Assembly: GCF_018860545.1 (NCBI RefSeq)
Contig: NZ_JAHKPN010000014.1
Location: 123,353-187,352 of the forward strand
DNA length: 64,000 nt
DNA from: Winogradskyella psychrotolerans
GTDB taxonomy: Bacteria; Bacteroidota; Bacteroidia; Flavobacteriales; Flavobacteriaceae
Direction of reading: 5' to 3'
This document shows positions 1-8,175 of this stretch, piece after piece. The notes under the pieces are model-generated. The model was not told where the DNA came from, did not search any database, and saw only the letters and a list, made by a program, of their open reading frames with translations. Position numbers and translations under genes: made by a program. The first letter of the stretch is position 1, and the number at the start of each line of letters is the position of its first letter.

Positions 1-782
1 GTATAAAACACCTTTGTACCTAAATCAGAATTAATAAATTGGGCTACATTTTTAAGTTGTTTTGCAAAGGAGTTTTGCGGATAGCTTTCTTGTGATGTTT
101 TAACATCCGTATTTTCAAAAATATAATTCGCAGACGACTTTGCATCAATCATAGTTTGGTATAAATACCCTAAATTATGCTCACTTAAATGTGTGTCGTT
201 ATAATGACTTAATACATTTTTGAAATACGGATCTTTTGCCGATTTATACAATACTCTAAAATCATTGGTTGCCATACCATTAAAATGTTCCCCTTTCATA
301 GCTAGACTGAGCTGCTCATCAATTTCTATGGCATTGTAGGATTGTTTTCCATGCTGATCTAAGTAACGCCCTAGCCAACCGCTTTGCAAATACTCATCTG
401 ATCCACTTGCCGTTTGCCAAATATCCATAGACCTAAAATGCGAGCGCACAGGATTTGGATAACCGACATTATTGATAATGGACAACTCACCATTGTCATA
501 CAAGGCACGTAATGGTTGCAAACTTGGATGAAACCCTAAATCGTCAGTTAATTTAATTATATCTTTAGAGATGGCTAATTTTGGCCTGGCATTGTAATAC
601 AAATCATTTTGATGTGGAATTATAGTATTTAAGCCATCATTTCCACCAGCCAATTGCACAATTACCAAACGTTTGTAACCCAAGTGTTCTGTTGCTACAG
701 ACTCAAATGCTTTTACAAAATTAGGCACAAAAAACAAGCTGCTTGCTAAAGCTGAATTCTTAAGAAATTTTCGTCTATCCAT
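1..782 (-). CDS. DUF1501 family secreted protein (3' end cut by window edge)
   Basis: The reading frame starts at 782 on the minus strand and runs off the left edge, so about 260 N-terminal residues are visible. It opens with a twin-arginine style leader (MDRRKFLKNSALASS) followed by a hydrophobic stretch and then LVIVQLAGGNDGLNT, the start of the DUF1501 (sulfatase-like, alkaline-phosphatase fold) domain. This suggests Tat export to the periplasm. The start codon lies 2 nt beyond the stop of the DUF1800 gene, so the two are almost certainly co-transcribed. DUF1800/DUF1501 pairs are widespread in Bacteroidota and other phyla, but their substrate is not known to me. Family call is firm; function is open. 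Confidence 0.85.
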   Translation of the reverse strand, partial: MDRRKFLKNSALASSLFFVPNFVKAFESVATEHLGYKRLVIVQLAGGNDGLNTIIPHQNDLYYNARPKLAISKDIIKLTDDLGFHPSLQPLRALYDNGELSIINNVGYPNPVRSHFRSMDIWQTASGSDEYLQSGWLGRYLDQHGKQSYNAIEIDEQLSLAMKGEHFNGMATNDFRVLYKSAKDPYFKNVLSHYNDTHLSEHNLGYLYQTMIDAKSSANYIFENTDVKTSQESYPQNSFAKQLKNVAQFINSDLGTKVFY

Positions 783-784
783 AA

Positions 785-2146
785 CTAACACATTTGATAT
801 TCTGGTAAGGACATTAACTGAACGCAATACTCTCGTTTAGACACTTTACTCAGCGTTTGCAAATAATCTGCCGTTCCTTTATTAATTGCTCCTTGAATGA
901 TATAATCTTGAAGCTCTTCTGTGGATACCGCTTCAAAATTCTCTAAAAAAGTAGTCCAATCTGGTGTGGTTTTAAAAGGCAATCTACCCTTGTGCTTTGT
1001 CATGAATTTCTTTTTAAATTCATCATGTTCACCTGAAGCAATTAAAGCATTATTTAAAATTACGGAAGGCAATTTTAAACGTATCATAATAGTATTGGCA
1101 TCAATCCAAGCTTTATCACCTTTCCAGCCAGCGACATTTGGTGGATCTAATAAGGTTTGACCGAGGATTTTTTGAATTTTAAAAAGATCTCTTTCGCTTT
1201 CAAATGTAACAGGAACTGTATTAGTTAGGCCTACTAAATATTCTATTGGCGATTTTATTTTTGAACCCATATTTACCTCATCATAAAACCAATCTGACAG
1301 AAACACAAAACGCATTAGATTTTCAATATTATAATCTTTAAAAAACACCTCCGTCATCGCGTTGATATGTTTTTTATTCGGTTTTGGATTTACAAAATAA
1401 CGGTAGATTTTATCTGAAATATAGGCGGCACATTGTTTGTTTTCGAGAATAATATCGATAATATCATCTCCATCATAATTTCCTATATGATTAAAAAATA
1501 GCTTAGAGTTATTATCATGATGATTTTCTTTATGTACAAAATTCCCTCCAAAATCATGATTATAGCCTGTAAAGGCCCTCGCACATTCTTTTATGTCTTT
1601 TTCAGAATACTGTCCTTCTCCTAATGTAAACAACTCCATTAATTCCCGTGCAAAATTCTCATTAGGTCTAGCTTTTTTATTTTGCTTTCCATTGAGATAT
1701 CTAAGCATTGCGGCTTCTTTAGAAATAGCTTTTACAAAATCTCTAAAATCACCTAGCGCAAAGTACCTAAGCGTATTATTGTATTGCTCAGCATATAATG
1801 GATTTCTCTCTCTGCATACAAAATGATTAGCCCAAAACAACGTCATGCGTTCTCTAAGTAACTCACTAGGATTAACTAATCGTTTCACCCAAGCGACATT
1901 GAACTCCAAAATTTTCTTTACTCCTTTTTGATTAATTTCTCTCGCTAATTCTGGGAAGTTTTTAAGATCAATTGGTTTAATACCATCTAAATATGACAGA
2001 TCTATATTTAGTGAAGTAAAAGCTTTAGAAGACTCAAAAAGTGCTTCAACTACCGATGCCCTATGTTTAGATAGGGTCACATTAGACTTTGGGTGTATTC
2101 CAAAGCCTGCGCGCCAATACAAATGCTGAAGTTGTTGCTGTGTCAT
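785..2146 (-). CDS. DUF1800 domain-containing protein
   Basis: A 453-residue protein covering a full DUF1800 domain. Visible family signatures are RERMTLFWANHFV near residues 97-109, ARELMELFTLGEGQYS near 165-180 and ARAFTGYNHDFGG just after; toward the C-terminus LLDPPNVAGWKGD is also typical. No clear signal peptide is seen, which is common in this family in Bacteroidota. It is directly followed by the Tat-exported DUF1501 protein with a 2-nt gap, the standard genomic partnership of this family. The biochemical role is unknown. I do not see a better alternative start than the ATG at 2146. Confidence 0.87.
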   Translation of the reverse strand: MTQQQLQHLYWRAGFGIHPKSNVTLSKHRASVVEALFESSKAFTSLNIDLSYLDGIKPIDLKNFPELAREINQKGVKKILEFNVAWVKRLVNPSELLRERMTLFWANHFVCRERNPLYAEQYNNTLRYFALGDFRDFVKAISKEAAMLRYLNGKQNKKARPNENFARELMELFTLGEGQYSEKDIKECARAFTGYNHDFGGNFVHKENHHDNNSKLFFNHIGNYDGDDIIDIILENKQCAAYISDKIYRYFVNPKPNKKHINAMTEVFFKDYNIENLMRFVFLSDWFYDEVNMGSKIKSPIEYLVGLTNTVPVTFESERDLFKIQKILGQTLLDPPNVAGWKGDKAWIDANTIMIRLKLPSVILNNALIASGEHDEFKKKFMTKHKGRLPFKTTPDWTTFLENFEAVSTEELQDYIIQGAINKGTADYLQTLSKVSKREYCVQLMSLPEYQMC

Positions 2147-2269
2147 ATATAATAAGACTTCATATGTCGCTAATGGTTTAACTCACAGTTCTTAAAATAA
2201 GAAAAAACGTCTATATTATAAACGATTTTTCAAATTAAATATTTTTGAATCAGCAATAAATCTAAAAAA

Positions 2270-2974
2270 TCAATTTATAAATCTTGATATTAAATCGCGA
2301 TTACCGATTGTAAAAACGAGACCAACTCCTATGGAATGATACTTTCCTTTACCAAAAAAATCATCTAACTGAAATGGCACGTCAATGTTTGTTTTACTGA
2401 CATTATAAGCATAATCGACATAAATCATAAAATGACTCGCCAACTCATAATGAAGGTATACTCCATAACGATTTAACTTGGCTGAATCATGTTGTTCAGC
2501 AATATCAGCCGTGCTAAACCCTGTATTTTTATAATCTAAATCCCCATCAATAGACATATTAAGACCTAACCTTAATTTATCAGTCGGTAAAAACTCATAG
2601 CCAAAGTAGGCATAGTTTTCAGCAATTCTCGATTTTCTATAGCTCCCTACAAGCTCTTGATTTTTGACATCAAAATAGCTTGCTCCTGTTGCTAGTCCTA
2701 TAAAAAAATGTTTATACACATACATCTGAAATTTAAAATCGATTCCAGATTTCCCCTCTAAACCTTTACCCATAAAATTATCACCGCTAGTAAAAGGCTT
2801 ATGACCTCCTATTGTCATCGCAAAAAATCGTTGACGCTGTTCTGAATCAAAAAAGTCACTTCCTATAGTCGTTTCAAACTCATTTTCAATAGCCAACTCT
2901 TGAGCAAAACCAATAGAACTATATAAGCAGATACAGGTAAAACAAACAGCGTTAGTAATTGAACGTAAAGTCAT
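2270..2974 (-). CDS. Secreted beta-barrel-like outer membrane protein, unknown function
   Basis: A 234-residue protein with a signal peptide (about 25 residues, ending SIGFAQ) and then alternating aromatic/polar strands such as YKHFFIGLATGASYF, YAYFGYEFL and KYHSIGVGLVFTIG. This pattern is typical of small 8-10 strand outer membrane barrels. The start codon at 2974 lies inside the end of the upstream lipoprotein gene (23-nt overlap), so the two are translationally linked. I do not recognise a named family; a porin-like or OmpW/OmpA-barrel-like fold is the best guess from composition alone. Confidence 0.6.
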   Translation of the reverse strand: MTLRSITNAVCFTCICLYSSIGFAQELAIENEFETTIGSDFFDSEQRQRFFAMTIGGHKPFTSGDNFMGKGLEGKSGIDFKFQMYVYKHFFIGLATGASYFDVKNQELVGSYRKSRIAENYAYFGYEFLPTDKLRLGLNMSIDGDLDYKNTGFSTADIAEQHDSAKLNRYGVYLHYELASHFMIYVDYAYNVSKTNIDVPFQLDDFFGKGKYHSIGVGLVFTIGNRDLISRFIN

Positions 2975-3647
2975 AGTTGTCTTGATTAATGGTTATAAAC
3001 TCTGTTTGTTCTGGTTCGTCATTTATAGAATAAGTGAACGTTACAACTTCACCTAATGGAAGACTAAATAACCATTCAGTATCAGGATTGTTGTCATTGA
3101 GAAATTGGCCTAATACATGCTCTTGATAACACGAGCTTTGATATTCATTGAGTGTTGAACCATCATAATATTCTAAACAAAATCCATCTAAATATTTAAA
3201 ACTATAGCTAAGCGTATTAGATGTACCACTTGTTCTAACTATATCGTAGTTAAAGGTTGCTGTTTTTTTTAAGTTTACTGTTTCTAGATTAAACGTTAAA
3301 TCTAAAGGTGTAAATTCTAAAGTATTCGTTTTATAGACATAGGTACTATACGCATCACCTCCATCTATTTCAATAGCAAAATCTTCATCCCCATCATATA
3401 ATGAAATAACAGAAAAATGACCATCGGCATTACTATAACCTTCGCCTAAAATGTATTGATTTTCACTACTACTATAATTACCGCGTTTGGTAAGCACACT
3501 AATTTTAGCCTCAGAAATAGGGACATTGTCTTGGTCTCTAATAGTTCCCTCAACTAAAATCCTAGTATTGGCTTCTAGTTGAACTTCACAACTTAAGACC
3601 GTCATTAAAAAACACGGTATTAAGAAGAATTTAAATAATAGTTTCAT
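2952..3647 (-). CDS. Lipoprotein with carboxypeptidase-regulatory-like domain
   Basis: A 231-residue protein with a lipoprotein signal (MTVLSC, lipidated Cys at 20). Residues about 30-110 look like a CarboxypepD_reg/Cna-B-like beta-sandwich: VEGTIRDQDNVPISEAKISV followed by a glycine-rich turn and DGHFSVISLYDG. The remainder is acidic, beta-rich and unassigned. Its last 23 nt overlap the start of the small barrel protein, suggesting the pair forms a surface or outer membrane unit. The function is not recognisable. Confidence 0.6.
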   Translation of the reverse strand: MKLLFKFFLIPCFLMTVLSCEVQLEANTRILVEGTIRDQDNVPISEAKISVLTKRGNYSSSENQYILGEGYSNADGHFSVISLYDGDEDFAIEIDGGDAYSTYVYKTNTLEFTPLDLTFNLETVNLKKTATFNYDIVRTSGTSNTLSYSFKYLDGFCLEYYDGSTLNEYQSSCYQEHVLGQFLNDNNPDTEWLFSLPLGEVVTFTYSINDEPEQTEFITINQDNYDFTFNY

Positions 3648-3712
3648 ATGTTGAAATAGATCGGTTACATAATAGATGCCATTTGTAAGAAAAGGTTGCG
3701 TACTACAATGTT

Positions 3713-3745
3713 AAAAAAACAAAGCCATATCTTTCGATATGGCTT
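3713..3745 (-). terminator. Rho-independent terminator of the 3843-4406 gene
   Basis: A perfect 10-bp stem (AAGCCATATC/GATATGGCTT) with a 4-nt loop. Read on the minus strand it is followed by a run of T (the A-run at 3713-3719 on the plus strand). It sits downstream of the lipoprotein gene ending at 3843. Confidence 0.75.
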
Positions 3746-3842
3746 CATAATATTTATAAAACTTAACCTTAGCTTAAAGATCAAACTTAATCCCTTGTAT
3801 TAATAATAATACCTTTATTAAAAACAAAATTGAAATTTGTTT

Positions 3843-4406
3843 TTATGTTGCGCTACTTACCCATTCATATTCCATGTGTAAAATAACAGTTGCCCATTCT
3901 CCGTTTGGCGTATAAAACTCTTTTTCTAAAGTTAAATACACTATTCTGTTCTCCCATGTAAAATCTATGAGCTTGGCTTGGTACGTTAGCATAAAATTTT
4001 CCTCAAATTCATTTGGCACAAGTGTGACGCTCTCATTTTGTGAATCGATGTTTATTTGCCTTCCCACATCTTTATCCCTTAAGCAATTAGAATACTCTTG
4101 ATAATTATTAAAATTATTGGAATAAGGAATATCAAAAGCTATTTCCTGAATGTTTCTTTTAATAATAGTGCAATCATAAGACTCCAAATGTTTGGACATA
4201 TTGCAATATTCAATTTCTTGAAAAAGATCAGTACCCGCTATACCATCACCATTCAAATCAATAGGGTTTTCAAGATAGGCTGCTCTGAGCTCATATCGCC
4301 CCAACAATTGATCTAAATAGGCATGATTTTCACTGGGTTTATCATCATTCTTAGTGCATGACATGGATAGACCTAGAAATAATAGTAATGCTATTTTTTT
4401 CGTCAT
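3843..4406 (-). CDS. Small lipoprotein, unknown function
   Basis: A 187-residue protein with a lipoprotein signal peptide (LGLSMSC, Cys at 17) followed by a short charged tether. The mature part contains a DLNGDGIAGTDLF segment near residues 50-62 that resembles a calcium-binding acidic loop often seen in secreted flavobacterial proteins, and then a predicted all-beta remainder ending in LHMEYEWVS. It has its own terminator downstream at 3713-3745. No family recognised. Confidence 0.55.
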   Translation of the reverse strand: MTKKIALLLFLGLSMSCTKNDDKPSENHAYLDQLLGRYELRAAYLENPIDLNGDGIAGTDLFQEIEYCNMSKHLESYDCTIIKRNIQEIAFDIPYSNNFNNYQEYSNCLRDKDVGRQINIDSQNESVTLVPNEFEENFMLTYQAKLIDFTWENRIVYLTLEKEFYTPNGEWATVILHMEYEWVSSAT

Positions 4407-4536
4407 AATTAATATTAAACTAAAGTTTAAAATTTATTAAAAAATAATTGAACACCCTTAAAAAGGATGTTAAAATCTTAATTTTCAGAAAATAACAAAA
4501 CGCAAAACAAATATTAACGACCTCTTTTGAGACAAA

Positions 4537-4564
4537 AAAAGCCACATCTTTCGATATAGCTTTT
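4537..4564 (-). terminator. Rho-independent terminator of the 4569-5093 gene
   Basis: The hairpin lies just after the stop codon. On the minus-strand RNA the 12-bp stem closes fully (two G:U pairs) around a GAAA tetraloop and is followed by seven U. On the plus strand the same pairs would be mismatches, which fixes the orientation. Confidence 0.75.
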
Positions 4565-4568
4565 ATTT

Positions 4569-5093
4569 TTATTCATTAAAAGGAGGTGGCGGACAAACTG
4601 GATAGACAAATTCTTTTGGAATATTATCTCTATGGTTACTCTCATAAAACCCAAAAATATGCTTCCACCAACTTTTTAAAGCGTCGTCCTCACTAAATAA
4701 ATAGGTAGCATCAACTACATAGTTAGCGCCTGTAATATCTATACTTATAATGGCAGCAAAAAAATATTCAAAACGCGTTTCATCTACTCTTCTCAAAGCA
4801 AATAAATTAAAAGCCCAATAGTCTGGATTAACTGATGGCTCTATAAAACTGCCAATAATAATCTTATTTGGCTTGTTATCTAGGGCTTTTTTATAATCGA
4901 GTAATCTAGAATACGTCCATGTACCTTCAAGAGGTTTTAACGCTTTTAAATGTTCAATATCACCAATCTTTAGCCTATTCGTAATTGCGCTGCCAATAGA
5001 GTCAATTGCTATAAAATCTATGCTGTCTTGCGCATTACCATTGCTTAAAAACAGTAATACAACGACGAACTTAAAAACGTGTAGATTCTTCAA
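4569..5093 (-). CDS. Small secreted protein, unknown function
   Basis: A 174-residue protein with a Sec signal peptide (hydrophobic 8-18, cleavage after NGNAQ). The mature part has GTWTYSRLLDYKKAL and repeated aromatic residues, with a WWKHIFGF segment near residues 142-149. I do not recognise a family. It begins 10 nt after the stop of the aldehyde dehydrogenase gene, so it is probably co-transcribed with it, although nothing ties it functionally to that enzyme. Confidence 0.5.
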   Translation of the reverse strand: MKNLHVFKFVVVLLFLSNGNAQDSIDFIAIDSIGSAITNRLKIGDIEHLKALKPLEGTWTYSRLLDYKKALDNKPNKIIIGSFIEPSVNPDYWAFNLFALRRVDETRFEYFFAAIISIDITGANYVVDATYLFSEDDALKSWWKHIFGFYESNHRDNIPKEFVYPVCPPPPFNE

Positions 5094-5103
5094 AAATTAC
5101 TTG

Positions 5104-6657
5104 TTACAAATCAAACTTAATTCCTTGTGCTAAAGGTAACTCATCAGAATAATTAACCGTATTGGTTTGTCTTCTCATGTATACTTTCCAGGCATCAGAA
5201 CCAGACTCACGTCCACCACCTGTTTCTTTTTCACCACCAAAAGCACCACCAATTTCAGCACCAGATGTTCCGATGTTGACGTTAGCAATACCACAATCAG
5301 AACCAGCATAAGATAAAAACTTCTCTGCTTCTTTCATTTCGTTAGTCATAATGGCTGATGATAAACCTTGAGCCACACCGTTTTGTTTCTCGATGGCATT
5401 TTCAACCTCACCAGAATATTTCATTAAGTATAGAATTGGAGCAAATGTTTCGTGTTGAACGATTTCAAAATGATTTTCAGCTTCAATAATTGCTGGTTTT
5501 ACATAGCAACCGCTTTCATAACCTTCACCTTCTAAAACACCACCTTCAACTAAAACGTTTCCACCTTCAGCTTTTGCTTTTTCAATAGCCGCTAAATAGG
5601 TTTCAACTGACTCTTTATCAATTAATGGTCCAACGTGATTGTTTTCATCTAACGGATTACCAATTTTAATTTGGCCGTAAGCACCAACAATGGCATCACG
5701 TACTTTATCATAAACTGATTCGTGAATTATTAATCGACGTGTCGATGTACAACGTTGCCCACAGGTACCAACAGCACCAAATACAGCACCAGGAACCACC
5801 ACTTTTAAGTCGGCCGTTGGTGTAATAATAATAGCATTGTTTCCACCTAATTCTAATAAGGACTTCCCAAAACGTTCTGCCACTGTTTTACCAACTATAC
5901 GTCCCATTCTTGTAGAACCTGTAGCAGATACTAAAGGAATTCTAAAATCTGTAGTCATCATTTCACCGACTTTGTAGTCTCCATTAATGATACAAGAAAT
6001 ACCTTCTGGTAAGTTATTTTCTTTTAAAATACCTGCAATAATATTCTGACACGCTATTGAACACAACAATGATTTTTCAGACGCTTTCCAAACACAAACA
6101 TCACCACAAATCCAAGCTAAAGCAGTGTTCCATGCCCAAACCGCAACTGGAAAGTTAAAAGCCGAAATTATGCCAACAACTCCAATAGGATGCCATTGTT
6201 CTCTCATCACATGTCCTGGTCTTTCAGAAGGAATCGTTTGCCCATTTAATTGACGAGATAAACCCACAGCAAAATCACAGATATCAATCATTTCTTGAAC
6301 CTCACCGTAACCTTCTTGCAAAGATTTTCCCATTTCGTAAGAGACCAATTTACCTAACGGTTCTTTTAAGTCTCTTAATTTATTACCAAACTGACGTACA
6401 ATTTCTCCACGTTGTGGAGCTGGTACATCTCTCCACGTTTTAAATGCGCTAGTAGCAGCATCCATAACTTTGTCGTAATCTGCTCTGGTTGTTGTTTTTA
6501 CTTTTCCTATTAATTTCCCATCTACTGGTGAATAGGATTCAATAATGTCTCCACTAGAAAAACTATTAGACCCTGTAGAAGAGCCATCATTTATATCGTT
6601 AACGCCTAATTGATCTAAGGCTTCTTTTATTCCGAAATCGGTAGCTACTGCTTCCAT
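5104..6657 (-). CDS. ALDH7-type aldehyde dehydrogenase (piperideine-6-carboxylate/aminoadipate-semialdehyde dehydrogenase-like)
   Basis: A complete NAD(P)-dependent aldehyde dehydrogenase of 517 residues using the ATG at 6657. A longer frame reaches 6726, but its 23 extra residues are hydrophobic and unlike the family. Catalytic features: N168 in SAFNFP, general base E269 in LELGGNN, and nucleophile C303 in GTCGQRCTSTRR. The N-terminus (ATDFGIKEALDQLG) and the GQRCTSTRR context resemble the ALDH7/AmaB group, which oxidises alpha-aminoadipic semialdehyde in lysine breakdown. The family is secure; the substrate is inferred from resemblance only. No lysine catabolic gene lies next to it, and the cytoplasmic enzyme is followed by a small secreted protein. 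Confidence 0.85.
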   Translation of the reverse strand: MEAVATDFGIKEALDQLGVNDINDGSSTGSNSFSSGDIIESYSPVDGKLIGKVKTTTRADYDKVMDAATSAFKTWRDVPAPQRGEIVRQFGNKLRDLKEPLGKLVSYEMGKSLQEGYGEVQEMIDICDFAVGLSRQLNGQTIPSERPGHVMREQWHPIGVVGIISAFNFPVAVWAWNTALAWICGDVCVWKASEKSLLCSIACQNIIAGILKENNLPEGISCIINGDYKVGEMMTTDFRIPLVSATGSTRMGRIVGKTVAERFGKSLLELGGNNAIIITPTADLKVVVPGAVFGAVGTCGQRCTSTRRLIIHESVYDKVRDAIVGAYGQIKIGNPLDENNHVGPLIDKESVETYLAAIEKAKAEGGNVLVEGGVLEGEGYESGCYVKPAIIEAENHFEIVQHETFAPILYLMKYSGEVENAIEKQNGVAQGLSSAIMTNEMKEAEKFLSYAGSDCGIANVNIGTSGAEIGGAFGGEKETGGGRESGSDAWKVYMRRQTNTVNYSDELPLAQGIKFDL

Positions 6658-7039
6658 ATTTGCTAATTTTTTATGAATTATTAAAATTTTATGCGAAGTT
6701 ACTAATAAAATATCAGCTTCAATCATTGCACCATTATCAAAACGGACTTAACCTTAAAACTTTAAAAAATTAAATAAATAGCTCCTATAATTGAGATTAA
6801 ATTAAGATCTAATGTCATTATCTGTAACAATTTAATATATTTAAACACAAATAGTTAACCAACCTCAAGAACTACCATCAACCTAATTTACTTTCAAGCT
6901 AAAGAAAGTAAATGATAACACTATTTCGCCGATTTAGGCATTATCGCAACACAATTTTGATTTTTCAAAATCAAATGTCCTGTGGACATTTGGTGAAGAT
7001 AGCCGTTTACGGACTTTTTATAAATCTAACATTCAGTTT
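6658..7039. other. Intergenic region upstream of the DUF6090 array
   Basis: This 382-bp gap separates the minus-strand aldehyde dehydrogenase from the plus-strand DUF6090 array. It holds the first copy of the structured repeat (6942-7013) and a 43-codon open frame (6912-7043) that overlaps the first array gene. The part from 6658 to about 6900 is AT-rich and should hold divergent promoters, but I cannot place them. Confidence 0.5.
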
Positions 7040-7043
7040 ATGA
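6912..7043 (+). other. 43-codon upstream open frame overlapping the first DUF6090 gene
   Basis: An ATG-started frame whose first residues (MITLFRRFRHYRN) resemble the start of DUF6090 proteins (MIKFFRxIR). It runs through the whole structured repeat and stops at TGA 7041-7043, giving an ATGA stop/start overlap with the DUF6090 gene at 7040. It may be a decayed gene start or a translated leader. The equivalent frames at the other repeat copies run in a different frame through the element, which argues against a conserved peptide. Confidence 0.3.
6942..7013 (+). repeat. Structured repeat, copy 1 (three hairpins)
   Basis: Conserved blocks TATCG-AACAC and TTTGGTGAAGATAGCCG flank three stems: ATTTTGA/TCAAAAT (6954-6971), AAATGTCC/GGACATTT (6973-6991) and CCGT/ACGG (7003-7012). 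Compared with copies 2 and 3 each stem differs at paired positions in a way that keeps pairing. It ends 26 nt before the start codon of the first array gene. It could be a REP-like mobile repeat or a leader RNA structure. Confidence 0.7.
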
Positions 7044-7810
7044 TTACGATTTTTAGAAAAATCCGTCAAAATTTAGTGTCCGAAAATAAGTTTTCGAAGT
7101 ATCTTCTCTATGCCATCGGTGAAATTATCCTTGTGGTTATAGGGATTCTCATTGCACTAGGGATTAATAATAACAACAATTTCAATGAGCAAAGAAAAGT
7201 AGAACAAGAATATCTAACATCGCTTCAATCAGAATTTGAAACCAACCTGAATAAAATAAATACGGCTATTCAAGTCAATGAGCAGCGCATAAAAACGTTA
7301 GAAAAAATGTTGACTTTATTCAACAAAAATGTACGCGATACCATTAAGCCAGAAACCATTTCTCAGTTACTTGGCCCTATTTTTGGCAGTGATATTCAGT
7401 ACACACCAACAACAGGAGTTTTAAGTGACATCATTAGTTCTGGGAAACTCAATATCATTTTAAATAAAAACTTAAGAGAAGATTTAGCTTCTTTTGAAAG
7501 CACAATAAATCATTTAAGCACGCAAGTAAATGATGCTGATTTTACACAACGAAATTTAACAAGTCTTTTCTTTAAAAACGGTAGCGCTAGAACTATTGTT
7601 ACAGATTTAAATATGATTGATTTACAGTTTGAATCTATCTCTTCAAAGACAGACAACAAGGACATCTTTAATTCTATTGAATTCGAAAATTATCTAGTGG
7701 ATTATTATTTGCTAGCTAAAGCCACCAATGGGCCTCGATTATTTGGCGGCATAAAATTGCAAATAGAAAACATTCTAAAAGAAATTAAACAAGAATTAGA
7801 AAACAAATAA
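7040..7810 (+). CDS. DUF6090 family membrane protein, array copy 1
   Basis: A 256-residue single-pass membrane protein. It has a basic N-terminus (MITIFRKIRQ), the conserved SKYLLYAIGEIILVVIGIL segment forming the only transmembrane helix (about 24-44), then a helical, charged domain of about 210 residues, probably outside the cytoplasm. The first residues after the membrane (INNNNNFNEQRK) replace the usual INNWNE. The start is fixed by the family N-terminus and overlaps a short upstream frame by ATGA. It belongs to the same subgroup as copy 6 (ENKFSKYxLYAIGEI). DUF6090 has no known function. It is the first gene of the seven-copy array. Confidence 0.8.
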   Translation: MITIFRKIRQNLVSENKFSKYLLYAIGEIILVVIGILIALGINNNNNFNEQRKVEQEYLTSLQSEFETNLNKINTAIQVNEQRIKTLEKMLTLFNKNVRDTIKPETISQLLGPIFGSDIQYTPTTGVLSDIISSGKLNIILNKNLREDLASFESTINHLSTQVNDADFTQRNLTSLFFKNGSARTIVTDLNMIDLQFESISSKTDNKDIFNSIEFENYLVDYYLLAKATNGPRLFGGIKLQIENILKEIKQELENK

Positions 7811-7833
7811 AGCTATTAATTAAGTCGTGCATC

Positions 7834-8169
7834 ATGAAACATAAAAAACCAGATTGGACCAAAACCGAATTACAAATTTATATTATGCTGCTTTGTGCCA
7901 ATGCAGATAAAACTGAAACTGAAGAAGAATTGGAAATGATTCAAAATAGCACCTCTAAAATCACCTTTCTAAAAATGTATAAAAAATTCCATAAGCACTC
8001 AGACAAAAAACGCTTTAAAAAAATTGATGCTGTTATTCATAATCATAATTATAGCCAAATGGAACTCGCTGCCTTTAGAAGAGAAATGTATAAAATTTTC
8101 TTCTCGGACAGTAAGTTTACAATGCTGGAAGAACGTTTAGATATGACCCTAGATAATATACTTTACTAA
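7834..8169 (+). CDS. Small helical protein, TerB-like
   Basis: A 111-residue, lysine-rich, all-helical protein with no signal or membrane segment. The stretch LQIYIMLLCANADKTETEEE near residues 12-31 resembles the first helices of TerB/DjlA-N type domains (hydrophobic helix, A-N-A-D, acidic helix); this is pattern resemblance only. It sits 23 nt after DUF6090 copy 1 and 6 nt before copy 2, so it is part of the same transcription unit. It is the only non-DUF6090 gene in the array and presumably cytoplasmic. Function unknown. Confidence 0.6.
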   Translation: MKHKKPDWTKTELQIYIMLLCANADKTETEEELEMIQNSTSKITFLKMYKKFHKHSDKKRFKKIDAVIHNHNYSQMELAAFRREMYKIFFSDSKFTMLEERLDMTLDNILY

Positions 8170-8175
8170 AGTGTT

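Noticed and set aside
921..1160. Open frame on the plus strand within the DUF1800 gene
   Set aside because: It lies antisense to a well-supported coding region and its translation has no family features; similar shadow frames across the window were dropped for the same reason.
6658..6726. N-terminal extension of the aldehyde dehydrogenase to the ATG at 6726
   Set aside because: The extra 23 residues are hydrophobic/basic and do not resemble the family, while the ATG at 6657 gives the expected N-terminus.
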